A stretch of DNA of 7,528 nt. Source: Nocardioides sp. GTDB taxonomy: Bacteria; Actinomycetota; Actinomycetes; Propionibacteriales; Nocardioidaceae. Position 1 is the stretch's first letter. The number at the start of each line of letters is the position of its first letter. The notes beneath the pieces are model-generated. The model was given only the letters and a program-made list of their open reading frames with translations. It was not told the origin of the DNA and did not search any database. The stretch is taken from contig DOWL01000164.1 of assembly GCA_003519585.1 (NCBI GenBank), positions 415 through 7,942 on the forward strand, written 5' to 3'. Both the position numbers and the translations under genes were made by a program. Positions 1-7,528 of the stretch are shown here, one piece after another.

Positions 1-96
1 GGGCACGGGAGCAGTCGACCGGCATCGGCGGGAGTCCTCGTCACCCTCGTGGGTGGACCCGGGGGTGAGATCGGTCCTCGTCGGCGGCGCGACCCC

Positions 97-102
97 TACG
101 AT
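97..102 (+). promoter_or_regulatory. candidate -10 box for a leaderless response-regulator transcript
   Basis: The hexamer TACGAT fits the actinobacterial -10 consensus TANNNT. It is followed by exactly 7 nt (GCCGCCC) and then an ATG at 110. Transcription would start at or next to that ATG, giving a leaderless mRNA, a common arrangement in actinobacteria. No convincing Shine-Dalgarno sequence precedes the ATGs at 101 or 110, which fits this reading. No good -35 box is visible about 17 nt upstream. This is inference from spacing only. Confidence 0.4.
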
Positions 103-109
103 GCCGCCC

Positions 110-784
110 ATGTCTGAGCTGGTCACCGACGCGCGCCCGCTACGGCTGGTGCTGGTGGACGACCACGAGATGGTGCTGCACGGGCTCGTGGCGATGCTCG
201 GCCACTTCGGCGACGACGTCGTGGTGCTCGGCACCGCCCGCACCGCGGGTGCGGCGATGCGACTGGTGGTCGAGCAGCGACCTGACGTCCTCCTCTGCGA
301 TGTCCGGATCGGCAAGGAGAGCGGGATCGACCTGTGCCGCCGCGTGGTGGCGGAGGTGCCGACCACCAAGGTCGTGCTGCTCACCGTCTACGACGACGAG
401 CACTACCTCTACCAGGCCCTGAGGGTCGGCGCGTCGGGGTACGTGCTCAAGCGCGTCGACGGAGCCGAGCTGGTCGCTCACCTCAAGCGCGTCCAGGACG
501 GGGAGACGGCGATCGACCCGGCCATCGCTGGTCGGGTCGCGATGTCGGCCGCTCGGCTCAGCGCCGGGGAGTTCTGGCCGGGCGCGCACCTGGGCCTGAC
601 CCAGCGCGAGTCCGAGGTGCTCGAGCTGCTCGTCGCCGGGCACTCCAACAAGGCGGTCGCCGCGGCCCTCGTCGTCAGTGAGGACACGGTGAAGAGCCAC
701 ATCCGCGGCCTCTACCGAAAGCTCGGGGTCTCCGACCGCAGCGGCGCGATGGCAGTGGCGCTCCGCGAAGGGCTGTTCCGGTGA
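110..784 (+). CDS. NarL/FixJ-family two-component response regulator (REC + LuxR-type HTH)
   Basis: This is a DNA-binding response regulator, phosphorylated on Asp by a partner kinase, and is cytoplasmic. Numbering from the ATG at 110 (224 aa), the receiver domain spans about residues 11-130. It has the acidic pair D17-D18 (LVDDHE), the phospho-acceptor D64 (LLCDVRIG), the switch Thr T92 (LLTVYDD) and the invariant Lys K114 (YVLKR). A LuxR-type helix-turn-helix follows at about residues 161-221, with the family pattern LTQRESEVLELL...SNKAVAAAL...TVKSHIRGLYRKLGV. The length is normal for the family. The start is uncertain. The frame is open back to a GTG at 53 (243 aa) and has ATGs at 101 and 110. 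I chose 110 because the receiver begins about 11 residues later and a -10-like box sits 7 nt upstream. The stop overlaps the GTG of the kinase gene by 4 nt (GTGA), so the two are surely co-translated. Target genes are unknown, and no binding site for it is recognisable. Confidence 0.93.
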   Translation: MSELVTDARPLRLVLVDDHEMVLHGLVAMLGHFGDDVVVLGTARTAGAAMRLVVEQRPDVLLCDVRIGKESGIDLCRRVVAEVPTTKVVLLTVYDDEHYLYQALRVGASGYVLKRVDGAELVAHLKRVQDGETAIDPAIAGRVAMSAARLSAGEFWPGAHLGLTQRESEVLELLVAGHSNKAVAAALVVSEDTVKSHIRGLYRKLGVSDRSGAMAVALREGLFR

Positions 785-1899
785 CCTCCGCCGCCGAGCT
801 CACCGACATGCTCGACGCCGACGGCGCCGTCGTGTTGACCAGCGACGGCCAGGAGCTGACCGTGGCCGACTGTCACCCACCCCACCCGGCCGCTGCGCGA
901 TTGCGGATCGGCGTGGGTTTCGGGGTCACCGGTCGGGTCGCGCGGACCGGCGTCCCGGCGCTGCTCGCCGAGGACTCACCCCGGAACCCCCACCACCGCC
1001 GCGTGCTCGGCATCGCCGAGGACCAGACCGTGGCGCGCGTATGCGTGCCAGCGCCCGGCGTGCACGGCGTCGTGGCCGGCGTGGTGGCGCTGCACCGGGA
1101 CCCCGGGCGCCCGTTCACCCAGGAGGAGCTGGCCCTCCTCACGCCGTACGCCGCGCGGGTGGGGCTGGCGCTCCACGCCGAGCGGCTGTGGCAGGACGTC
1201 CACGACCACCGATCGGAGCGCGACCGCCTCATCGAGCAGGCGATCTCGGCGCAGGAGGCCGAACGCCGGCGCATCGCCTTCGACCTGCACGACGGGGTGA
1301 CGACCGCGCTGGCGTCGATGTCCTTCCACCTCTCGGCGGCAGGCATGTCGATCGCCGAGGGCAGCGACCACGGTCGCGCCCAGGAGGAGCTGGCAGCGGC
1401 CCGCCGCCTGGCCGACGTGGCGTACGACGCGACGCGTGCAGCGATCTCGGGGCTGCACAGCCTGGTGCTCGACGACCTGGGGCTCGTCGCAGCCCTCGAG
1501 TCGTTGACCCAGGGCGCCAACAGGTCCGGGGTCCGGGTCGACCTGCTCGTCGACGGCGACGCCGCCGAGACCCGCTTGGACGACCTCCCCGACCACGTCG
1601 CGGCCGCGCTCTACCGGGTGGCCCAGGAGGCCCTGGCCAACGCGCTGCGGCACGCCGAGGCCGACCGGATCGTGCTGTCGCTGCGGCGGGTCGGGACCTC
1701 GGTGGTCCTCGGCTGTTCCGACGACGGGGTGGGCTTCGACGTCGATGCTCGCCGGGCCGGCCGCTCCGACGAGTTCGGGGCCCAGCACTTCGGGCTGTCC
1801 TCGATCGCGGAGCGATGTGCCCTCATCGGCGCCTCGCTCCGCGTCGAGTCGATGCCCGGCCGCGGGACGACGGTGCTCGTCGAGCTCCCGGTGGCTTAG
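781..1899 (+). CDS. soluble GAF-domain sensor histidine kinase (HisKA_3 type)
   Basis: This 372-aa kinase is the partner of the preceding regulator; its GTG start overlaps the regulator's stop by 4 nt. No membrane segment or signal peptide is visible, so it should sense a cytoplasmic signal. Residues about 5-135 form one GAF domain, with the typical run GFGVTGRVARTGVPALLAEDS at about 46-66 and a GVVALHRDPGRPFTQEEL-like ending. A helical linker (about 133-160) leads to the HisKA_3 dimerisation domain, with ERRRIAFDLHD at 161-171 and phospho-acceptor H170. The HATPase domain follows, with N-box YRVAQEALANALRH (278-291, N287), G1 box DDGVGFD (314-320), FGLSSI (337-342) and GRGTT (360-364). The phosphatase-type motif HDxxxQ reads HDGVTT, with Thr175 where NarX/DesK-type kinases have Gln. 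The GAF ligand cannot be told; C31 and C88 are present but no known metal or haem motif is recognised. The gene ends 21 nt from the convergent aldolase gene. Confidence 0.93.
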   Translation: MTSAAELTDMLDADGAVVLTSDGQELTVADCHPPHPAAARLRIGVGFGVTGRVARTGVPALLAEDSPRNPHHRRVLGIAEDQTVARVCVPAPGVHGVVAGVVALHRDPGRPFTQEELALLTPYAARVGLALHAERLWQDVHDHRSERDRLIEQAISAQEAERRRIAFDLHDGVTTALASMSFHLSAAGMSIAEGSDHGRAQEELAAARRLADVAYDATRAAISGLHSLVLDDLGLVAALESLTQGANRSGVRVDLLVDGDAAETRLDDLPDHVAAALYRVAQEALANALRHAEADRIVLSLRRVGTSVVLGCSDDGVGFDVDARRAGRSDEFGAQHFGLSSIAERCALIGASLRVESMPGRGTTVLVELPVA

Positions 1900-1920
1900 C
1901 CGGGAATCGGTGGATCCAGG

Positions 1921-2913
1921 TTAGGCGGCCGAGGTCGCCTGCGCCGCGGCTCGACAGCGCTCGACGAGCGTCCGCTGGGCGGCAGTGACGTTCGCAGGCG
2001 ACCCGGCCCAGGTCGACAGGGCGTCGTTCACCAGGGCGCGACCGAACGAGAAGGTGAGGTACCACGGCACCCCCTTGACGGCGTTCAGCGCGGCCAGGTA
2101 GGCGCAGACGTCGTCGGTCGGGTGGCCGCCGGAGAGGAAGGCGATGCCGGTCATGTCCTCGGGGACGGTAGAGCGCAGGACATCCCAGGTGATCGTGGCG
2201 ACGACCTTGGCCGAGACCGAGCGCGCCCGCAGGCCCGGCGTCACGAAGCTCGGCTTGAGGATGGTGCCGGACAGGTCCACCCCGCTCTCGGTGAGGGCGG
2301 TGAAGACCTCGTGCAGGGCCAGTCGACTGACGCGCGCGCAGTCGGTGATCGCGTGCTCGCCGTCGGCGATCACCTCCGGCTCGACGATCGGCACGATCCC
2401 GTGGCGTTGGCAGAGCCGCGCGTACTCCGCGAGAGCCGCCGCGTTGACCTCGACCGAGGCGGGAGTGGCGGAGTCGACCGCGATGACGGCTCGCCACTTG
2501 GCGAAGGCGGCGCCCTCGGCGGCGTACTCCTCCAAGCGTTCGTCGAGGCCGTCCAGCCCGCGGGTGAGCAGCGTCCCGGTGCCGTCCATGGGCTCGGTGC
2601 CCGTGTCCACCTTGATGCCGGGCAGGATGCCGAGGTCGTGGGCGGCGTCAGGGAAGGCGCGGCCGTCGGTGAGCCGCTGCCGGAAGGTCTCGTCGCACAC
2701 GATGATCCCGCTGACGTGCTCGCCCAGCCCTGCCGCGGTGAGCAGCAGCTGGCGGTAGTCGCGCCGCGCGTCGGCACTCGCCGGGATGCCCGCGGCCTCC
2801 AGCCGTGCCGACATGGTCGCGATGCTCTCGTCGGCGGCGAGGACGCCGCGACCTTCCCCGGTCATCCGTCGGGCGGTACGGGCCAGGCGGTGCTGTGTCG
2901 TGGTGGCGGGCAT
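1921..2913 (-). CDS. fructose-bisphosphate aldolase, class I (Schiff-base type)
   Basis: The enzyme catalyses reversible cleavage of fructose 1,6-bisphosphate to dihydroxyacetone phosphate and glyceraldehyde 3-phosphate. In the Calvin cycle it runs in the condensing direction and may also make sedoheptulose bisphosphate. It is cytoplasmic, 330 aa, one (beta/alpha)8 barrel. Family landmarks appear in order: GRGVLAADES (21-30), GIKVDTG with K101, AKWR with K139, VEPE with E178 and E180, LKPSFVTPG with the Schiff-base lysine K220, FLSGG (259-263) and FSFGRAL (288-294). These match the animal/plant-type class I family, not the metal-dependent class II enzyme or the DhnA type. The C-terminus is shorter than in vertebrate enzymes and lacks their terminal Tyr. 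An AGGAGG lies 5 nt before the ATG, fixing the start. The gene lies 57 nt downstream of cbbR on the same strand with no evident promoter between them, so cotranscription and a CBB role are likely. A glycolytic or gluconeogenic role is also possible. Confidence 0.95.
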   Translation of the reverse strand: MPATTTQHRLARTARRMTGEGRGVLAADESIATMSARLEAAGIPASADARRDYRQLLLTAAGLGEHVSGIIVCDETFRQRLTDGRAFPDAAHDLGILPGIKVDTGTEPMDGTGTLLTRGLDGLDERLEEYAAEGAAFAKWRAVIAVDSATPASVEVNAAALAEYARLCQRHGIVPIVEPEVIADGEHAITDCARVSRLALHEVFTALTESGVDLSGTILKPSFVTPGLRARSVSAKVVATITWDVLRSTVPEDMTGIAFLSGGHPTDDVCAYLAALNAVKGVPWYLTFSFGRALVNDALSTWAGSPANVTAAQRTLVERCRAAAQATSAA

Positions 2914-2918
2914 CGGTT

Positions 2919-2924
2919 CCTCCT
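2919..2924 (-). promoter_or_regulatory. strong Shine-Dalgarno of the aldolase gene
   Basis: A perfect AGGAGG (minus strand) sits 5 nt upstream of the ATG at 2913. It decides the aldolase start and suggests efficient translation independent of cbbR, whose stop is 57 nt upstream. Confidence 0.85.
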
Positions 2925-2970
2925 CAGACTGTCGATGCCGCCACTGTCCGCGCCGAGGTCCGGCCCGCGA

Positions 2971-3867
2971 TCACCCCTGGAGGGGAACGCGGGGGTGGAA
3001 CGTGTCCTCCCCGACGCGCTCGGAGTCGGTCGCGTGGTCCAGGAACAGCTCGGTCGTCGGGGTGGGGCTCGCAGCTGTGCAGAGGTGCCACGGCCGGAGC
3101 AGCGGTACGCCACTCCACGGCACCCGCACCAACGAACCGGTCCTGAGGTCCGCGCCGACGGCCGCCTCGTGGGCCAGAGCCAGACCCAATCCAGCCCGGG
3201 CCGCCGCGAGCACGGCGCCCTGCGTGCCCAGCGTGAGGGTGGGGGGTTCGGACTCCAGTCCGGCGACCAGGGCCAGCGCGGCCTGCCTGGTCCCCGAGCC
3301 CTGCCCGGTCAGCAGCCATCGGCCGGTGGCCGCCTCGACCCCCGGAGCCGACACGACGACGAGCTGGTTGTCCCGCCGTGCCCGCGTGCGCAGGGGCGAG
3401 CCGGCCGGGGGACGGCCGGCGACCACGACGTCCACCTGGTGCTCGGCGGCTCGGGCGAACAGCTCGTCGCGGGGCAGCACCGAGACCGACAGGTCGACCT
3501 GCGGGAAGCGCTGGACGAAGCCCGCGAGGAGTCGCGGCAGGACGTACTCGCTCACCGTTGCGACGACGCCGAGGCGCAGCCGCCCGGTCTCGGCCTCGCG
3601 GACCGAAGCGGCGGCCTCCCCGAGCATCCCGAGCATGGTCCGGGCGTAGCCGGCGAAGGTGCGTCCCGCGTCGGTGGGCCGCAGGGTGCGGCCGACCCGT
3701 TCGAGAAGCGGCGCTCCCAGGGCGTCCTCGAGGGCGCCGACCGCGGCCGACACAGCCGGTGGGGTCACGTGCAGGGCCTGCGCAGCCGCGCGCGCGCTCC
3801 CGGTGTCGTAGACGAGAAGGAAGGTCTGCATCCGTGACCACGTGGCGGCGACAGGCAGCTCATCCAT
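2971..3867 (-). CDS. cbbR: LysR-type transcriptional regulator of the CBB operon, CbbR
   Basis: This is a LysR-family DNA-binding regulator (298 aa), expected to be a tetramer that binds the cbb promoter and responds to metabolites reporting CBB or redox state. The N-terminal winged HTH covers about residues 11-70, with FLLVYDTGSARAAAQALHVT, PPAVSAAVGALEDALGAPLLERV and the LRPTDAGRTF wing. The effector-binding domain of the periplasmic-binding-protein type runs from about 95 (GRLRLGVVATVSEYVLPRLLAGF) to about 285. The sequence alone shows a LysR regulator. The name CbbR rests on its classic position, divergent from cbbL with a 128-bp shared control region, and on general similarity to CbbR effector domains. 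The ATG at 3867 leaves the HTH intact. A TAACAT box ends 6 nt upstream of it, suggesting a leaderless mRNA; an ATG at codon 13 would cut into the first helix. A palindrome overlaps its own -10 box, as expected for autorepression. The aldolase gene follows 57 nt downstream. Confidence 0.9.
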   Translation of the reverse strand: MDELPVAATWSRMQTFLLVYDTGSARAAAQALHVTPPAVSAAVGALEDALGAPLLERVGRTLRPTDAGRTFAGYARTMLGMLGEAAASVREAETGRLRLGVVATVSEYVLPRLLAGFVQRFPQVDLSVSVLPRDELFARAAEHQVDVVVAGRPPAGSPLRTRARRDNQLVVVSAPGVEAATGRWLLTGQGSGTRQAALALVAGLESEPPTLTLGTQGAVLAAARAGLGLALAHEAAVGADLRTGSLVRVPWSGVPLLRPWHLCTAASPTPTTELFLDHATDSERVGEDTFHPRVPLQG

Positions 3868-3873
3868 GGATCG

Positions 3874-3879
3874 ATGTTA
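3874..3879 (-). promoter_or_regulatory. candidate -10 box for leaderless cbbR mRNA
   Basis: On the minus strand TAACAT matches TANNNT. It is followed by 6 nt (CGATCC) and the cbbR ATG, so transcription would start at or beside the start codon. No Shine-Dalgarno sequence fits between them. The box overlaps the left arm of the palindrome at 3875-3894, so a protein bound there would block it. No clear -35 box is seen. This rests on spacing and consensus only. Confidence 0.4.
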
Positions 3880-3894
3880 AGCGATAGCTGAACA
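3875..3894. promoter_or_regulatory. putative CbbR operator 1 (20-bp palindrome)
   Basis: TGTTAAGC-GATA-GCTGAACA is an inverted repeat with 8-bp arms and one mismatched pair. With a one-base offset it extends outward to flanking TCGA copies at 3871-3874 and 3896-3899. It contains TTA-N9-TGAAC and also TAA-N8-TGA, close to the TNA-N7/8-TNA pattern reported for CbbR sites. It lies 8 bp from the cbbR start and about 100 bp upstream of cbbL, where a LysR recognition site is expected. Confidence 0.55.
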
Positions 3895-3908
3895 ATCGAC
3901 AGCAAAGT

Positions 3909-5447
<1,539 letters not shown>

Positions 5448-5468
5448 CCAGACCGATCCACCTCGAAC

Positions 5469-5473
5469 AGGAG
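5469..5473 (+). promoter_or_regulatory. Shine-Dalgarno of cbbS
   Basis: AGGAG ends 5 nt before the ATG at 5479. The in-frame GTG at 5473 overlaps this motif, so 5479 is the better start. Confidence 0.75.
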
Positions 5474-5478
5474 TGACC

Positions 5479-5904
5479 ATGTTGCTGCGCCACGGCTCGT
5501 TCTCCTACCTGCCACCGCTCGACGACGACGAGATCGCCGCCCAGGTCCGGTACGCGCTCGTGCACGGCTGGCCGGTATCGATCGAGCACACGGACGACCC
5601 CCACCCCCGCAACGTGTACTGGGAGATGTGGGCCCTCCCGATGTTCGACCTGGACGAGCCCGACGGGGTGATGGCCCAGCTGGCCGAGTGCCGAGCGGTC
5701 TTCCCGGATCACTACGTCCGCGTCCTGGCCTACGACGCGCGTCTTGGCCGCCAGACGACCGCGATGCAGTTCCTGGTCCAGCGACCCGCCGGTGAGCCCG
5801 GCTTCCGCCTGTCCCGCACCGAGGGTGAGAATCGCGTGCAGCGCTACGCGATCGAGTCCCATGCCACGGCACTGCCGGCCGGGCACCGCTACGGGGCGGA
5901 CTGA
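5479..5904 (+). CDS. cbbS: RuBisCO small subunit, red-type with C-terminal extension
   Basis: This small subunit (141 aa) caps and stabilises the L8S8 holoenzyme and tunes its catalysis. Hallmarks are [18 protein letters not shown] at 5-22, then [21 protein letters not shown] at 37-57, the [16 protein letters not shown] helix-strand (71-86) and MQFLVQRP at 96-103. After about residue 105 comes [23 protein letters not shown] plus a short tail. This C-terminal extension is typical of form IC/ID small subunits, where it forms a beta-hairpin lining the central solvent channel. It is absent in the plant/cyanobacterial type, which instead has a long betaA-betaB loop. The gene lies 31 nt after cbbL and 2 nt before cbbX, clearly in one operon. 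The start at 5479 is chosen over the GTG at 5473 because of Shine-Dalgarno spacing. Confidence 0.97.
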   Translation: MLLRHGSFSYLPPLDDDEIAAQVRYALVHGWPVSIEHTDDPHPRNVYWEMWALPMFDLDEPDGVMAQLAECRAVFPDHYVRVLAYDARLGRQTTAMQFLVQRPAGEPGFRLSRTEGENRVQRYAIESHATALPAGHRYGAD

Positions 5905-5906
5905 CA

Positions 5907-6875
5907 GTGACGGCTTTCGAGCTCTACCGGCCCGACGCCGTGCCCTCCGCAGAGGCGTCCGGCGGCGACCGACCCGGTGAGTCGGAGCCCGAACCGCTGG
6001 CCGCCGATGCCGAGCTCGACGTCACCAGTGACGAGAGCGCTCAGCGGGTCGCCGAGGTCCTGGCGACGCTCGACGCAGAGCTGGTCGGGCTGGCGCCGGT
6101 CAAGGGCCGGGTCCGCGAGATCGCGTCGCTCCTCCTCGTGGACCGGGCCCGTCGCCGCTTCGGCCTGGCGACCTCGCCGCCGACGCTGCACATGAGCTTC
6201 ACCGGCGGCCCCGGGACCGGTAAGACCACCGTGGCGCTGCGGATGGCCGAGATCCTGCACGCGCTGGGCTACCTGCGCGCGGCGCGCGTGCACACGGTCA
6301 CCCGCGACGACCTGGTCGGCCAGTTCATCGGGCACACGGCACCCAAGACCAAGGAGGCGATAGCCCGGGCGGCCGGTGGGGTCCTGTTCATCGACGAGGC
6401 CTACTACCTCTTCCGGCCTGAGAACGAGCGTGACTACGGCCAGGAGGTCATCGAGATCCTGCTCACGGAGATGGAGAACGGCCGCGGCGACCTCGTGGTC
6501 GTCTTCGCCGGCTACGCCGACCGGATGGCGACGTTCTTCTCCGCCAATCCGGGGCTGTCGTCGCGGGTGCCTCATCACATCTCCTTCGAGGACTACACCC
6601 ACGAGGAGCTGGTCGACATCGCCGAGCTGATGGTGGTGGGTGAGAACTTCCGGTTCTCGGACGGCGCGCGGTCGGCGTTCGACGAGTACCTCGACCTCCG
6701 GATGGCACAGCCGCGCTTCTCGAACGCGCGCAGCGTCCGCAACGCGATCGAGCGGTCGCGGTTGCGGCAGGCCCGCCGGCTGGTCGAGCTGCGCCGACCG
6801 CTCACGCGCGAGGACCTGGTGACGCTCACCGAGGAGGACGTGCGCGGCTCCTCCGTGTTCGACGCCCGGTCGTGA
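5907..6875 (+). CDS. cbbX: red-type RuBisCO activase CbbX (AAA+ ATPase)
   Basis: CbbX is a hexameric AAA+ remodeller that frees RuBisCO from tightly bound sugar phosphates. In the known family, RuBP stimulates it and it transiently threads the CbbL C-terminus through its pore. Seen here in 322 aa: Walker A GGPGTGKTT (100-108), Walker B GGVLFIDEAYYL (157-168; D163, E164), pore loop DLVGQFIGHTAPKTK (135-149), sensor-1 region VVVFAGYADRM (197-207), arginine-rich NPGLSSRVPHHISF (214-227) and sensor-2 region FSNARSVRNAIERSRLRQA (271-289). The pore loop reads FIG where well-studied proteobacterial CbbX has YIG. Residues about 15-45 form an acidic, probably disordered N-terminal extension (GESEPEPLAADAELD) somewhat longer than in proteobacterial CbbX. 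The GTG start follows the cbbS stop by 2 nt with only a poor Shine-Dalgarno, suggesting translational coupling. The gene ends 21 nt from a convergent gene, and no clear terminator is seen between them. Confidence 0.96.
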   Translation: MTAFELYRPDAVPSAEASGGDRPGESEPEPLAADAELDVTSDESAQRVAEVLATLDAELVGLAPVKGRVREIASLLLVDRARRRFGLATSPPTLHMSFTGGPGTGKTTVALRMAEILHALGYLRAARVHTVTRDDLVGQFIGHTAPKTKEAIARAAGGVLFIDEAYYLFRPENERDYGQEVIEILLTEMENGRGDLVVVFAGYADRMATFFSANPGLSSRVPHHISFEDYTHEELVDIAELMVVGENFRFSDGARSAFDEYLDLRMAQPRFSNARSVRNAIERSRLRQARRLVELRRPLTREDLVTLTEEDVRGSSVFDARS

Positions 6876-6896
6876 ACGGCGGCGCCGGCGACGAGG

Positions 6897-7528
6897 CTAG
6901 ATAACTCCGATCAGGAGCGGGTCGAAGCGCGCACGGAGCCGGGCGCTCGTGGTGGCGGCAGCCACGATCATCCGGGCGTCGGCGACCCGACCTGACCGGA
7001 TCTCCACGGCCCCGCTGTCGGGAGCGTCACGGTGCGCCATCAGCCAGTCGTAGAGCAGCCAGTCCAGGGCGCCGGAAGCCGCGATCGGCTCCAGATGGAC
7101 GGCGTCGGCGGCGTCGACGGCGGCGGTCACCGCGTGCAGCGCCTCACGGTGCTCGTGCAGGGTCGCGTCCTTGTCGACCCCCGAGGAGTCGAAGAGGAGC
7201 ATCGACAGCGTTGCGGGCAGCCGGCGAGCGTCGTCGGTGACCACCAGCCAGCGGGCGCCCTTCCAGGGCTGGTCCGCAGCCACCCAGTGGAGACCGGCAC
7301 GGCCTCCGACCACACCCAGCCCCGGGTCGTCCAGTTCACCGGTGAACGGTGACGGCCCGAGCAGTCCGAGCGCCTCGCGCGCCCGGATGCTCATCAGCGC
7401 GGCGGTCCCGAGGATCTGGCCGGCGCGGGGGTCGTCGGGGAGAGCTACGGCGGCGTGCGCCGCGGCGTACTCGGCCGTGAGCCGATCCAGCTCGCGGTAC
7501 GCCCGGCCCAACGGCTCGTGCTCGTCAC
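6897..7528 (-). CDS. protein of unknown function, 5' end beyond the window
   Basis: I do not recognise this protein. The frame stays open to the window edge: DEHEP precedes a TTG at 7511 that could be a start but has no clear Shine-Dalgarno. The true start is therefore probably outside. About 210 residues are visible. The first 55 look helical and Ala-rich (LTAEYAAAHAAVALP, AALMSIRAREALGLLG). A Gly/Trp-containing segment follows (GLGVVGGRAGLHWVAADQPWKGARWLVVTDDARRLP), then a helical region with WLLYDWLMAHRD and a C-terminal stretch ending RFDPLLIGVI. No signal peptide, membrane span, Cys motif or nucleotide-binding motif is visible. Codon choice and high GC match the neighbours and support real coding. 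It runs convergent to cbbX with a 21-nt gap, so it is not part of that operon; a link with carbon fixation cannot be claimed. Confidence 0.7.
   Translation of the reverse strand, partial: DEHEPLGRAYRELDRLTAEYAAAHAAVALPDDPRAGQILGTAALMSIRAREALGLLGPSPFTGELDDPGLGVVGGRAGLHWVAADQPWKGARWLVVTDDARRLPATLSMLLFDSSGVDKDATLHEHREALHAVTAAVDAADAVHLEPIAASGALDWLLYDWLMAHRDAPDSGAVEIRSGRVADARMIVAAATTSARLRARFDPLLIGVI

Noticed and set aside
1..25. Possible divergent gene starting with ATG at 25 on the minus strand (MPVDCSRA), with GAGGA 9 nt upstream
   Set aside because: Only eight codons are in the window and the spacing is long, so it cannot be told from chance. Flanking sequence is needed.
976..1788. Minus-strand open frame inside the histidine kinase gene
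   Set aside because: The sense frame has every kinase motif in order; the antisense product shows no domain.
1900..1920. Possible bidirectional terminator between kinase and aldolase genes
   Set aside because: The 21 nt contain only a GGATCC palindrome, with no stem-loop or T-run.
2122..3837. Long plus-strand open frame (571 codons) across the aldolase and cbbR
   Set aside because: It spans two well-supported genes and their intergenic gap on the other strand. Composition is low-complexity Gly/Arg/Pro, typical of a GC shadow.
6876..6896. GGCGCC-containing palindrome between cbbX and the convergent gene, considered as a terminator
   Set aside because: The symmetry has no loop of its own and no T-run follows, so it is no stronger than expected from the GC content.

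Overview
The window is GC-rich throughout. It has dense genes, GTG starts, very short intergenic gaps, TANNNT-type -10 boxes and candidate leaderless starts, which together point to a high-GC actinobacterium (Nocardioides/Pseudonocardia/Mycobacterium-like). The genus cannot be fixed from the sequence alone. The core is a red-type RuBisCO locus of the Calvin-Benson-Bassham (CBB) cycle, so the organism probably can fix CO2, at least facultatively. No phosphoribulokinase gene lies in the window, so the cycle is not complete here.

Layout. (1) Positions 1-1899, plus strand: a NarL/FixJ-type response regulator, overlapping by 4 nt a soluble GAF-HisKA_3-HATPase sensor kinase. This is a two-component pair of unknown stimulus. 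(2) Positions 1921-3867, minus strand: cbbR (LysR-type regulator) followed 57 nt later by a class I fructose-bisphosphate aldolase, probably one transcript. The aldolase ends convergently against the kinase gene with a 21-nt gap. (3) Positions 3868-3995: the divergent control region between cbbR and cbbL. It holds two similar TTA-N9-TGAAC elements 32 bp apart, the first inside a near-perfect 20-bp palindrome, and a -10-like hexamer for each direction. (4) Positions 3996-6875, plus strand: the operon cbbL-cbbS-cbbX (RuBisCO large subunit, small subunit with long C-terminal extension, red-type AAA+ activase), with gaps of 31 and 2 nt. (5) Positions 6897-7528, minus strand: an unrecognised gene, convergent with cbbX and open at the window edge.

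How they work together. CbbR, sitting between two divergent transcripts, probably controls cbbLSX and its own transcript, including the aldolase. CbbL and CbbS form the L8S8 carboxylase. CbbX remodels sugar-phosphate-inhibited enzyme by engaging the CbbL C-terminal tail. The aldolase serves the regenerative half of the cycle and/or glycolysis. Whether the two-component pair and the unknown gene belong to the CBB system is open.

I do not see a wholly new system. The points most worth following are the mixed red/green signature residues of CbbL (suggesting the actinobacterial form IE branch), a Phe in place of Tyr in the CbbX pore loop, the class I aldolase paired with cbbR, the paired CbbR elements with built-in autoregulation geometry, and the unknown downstream gene.
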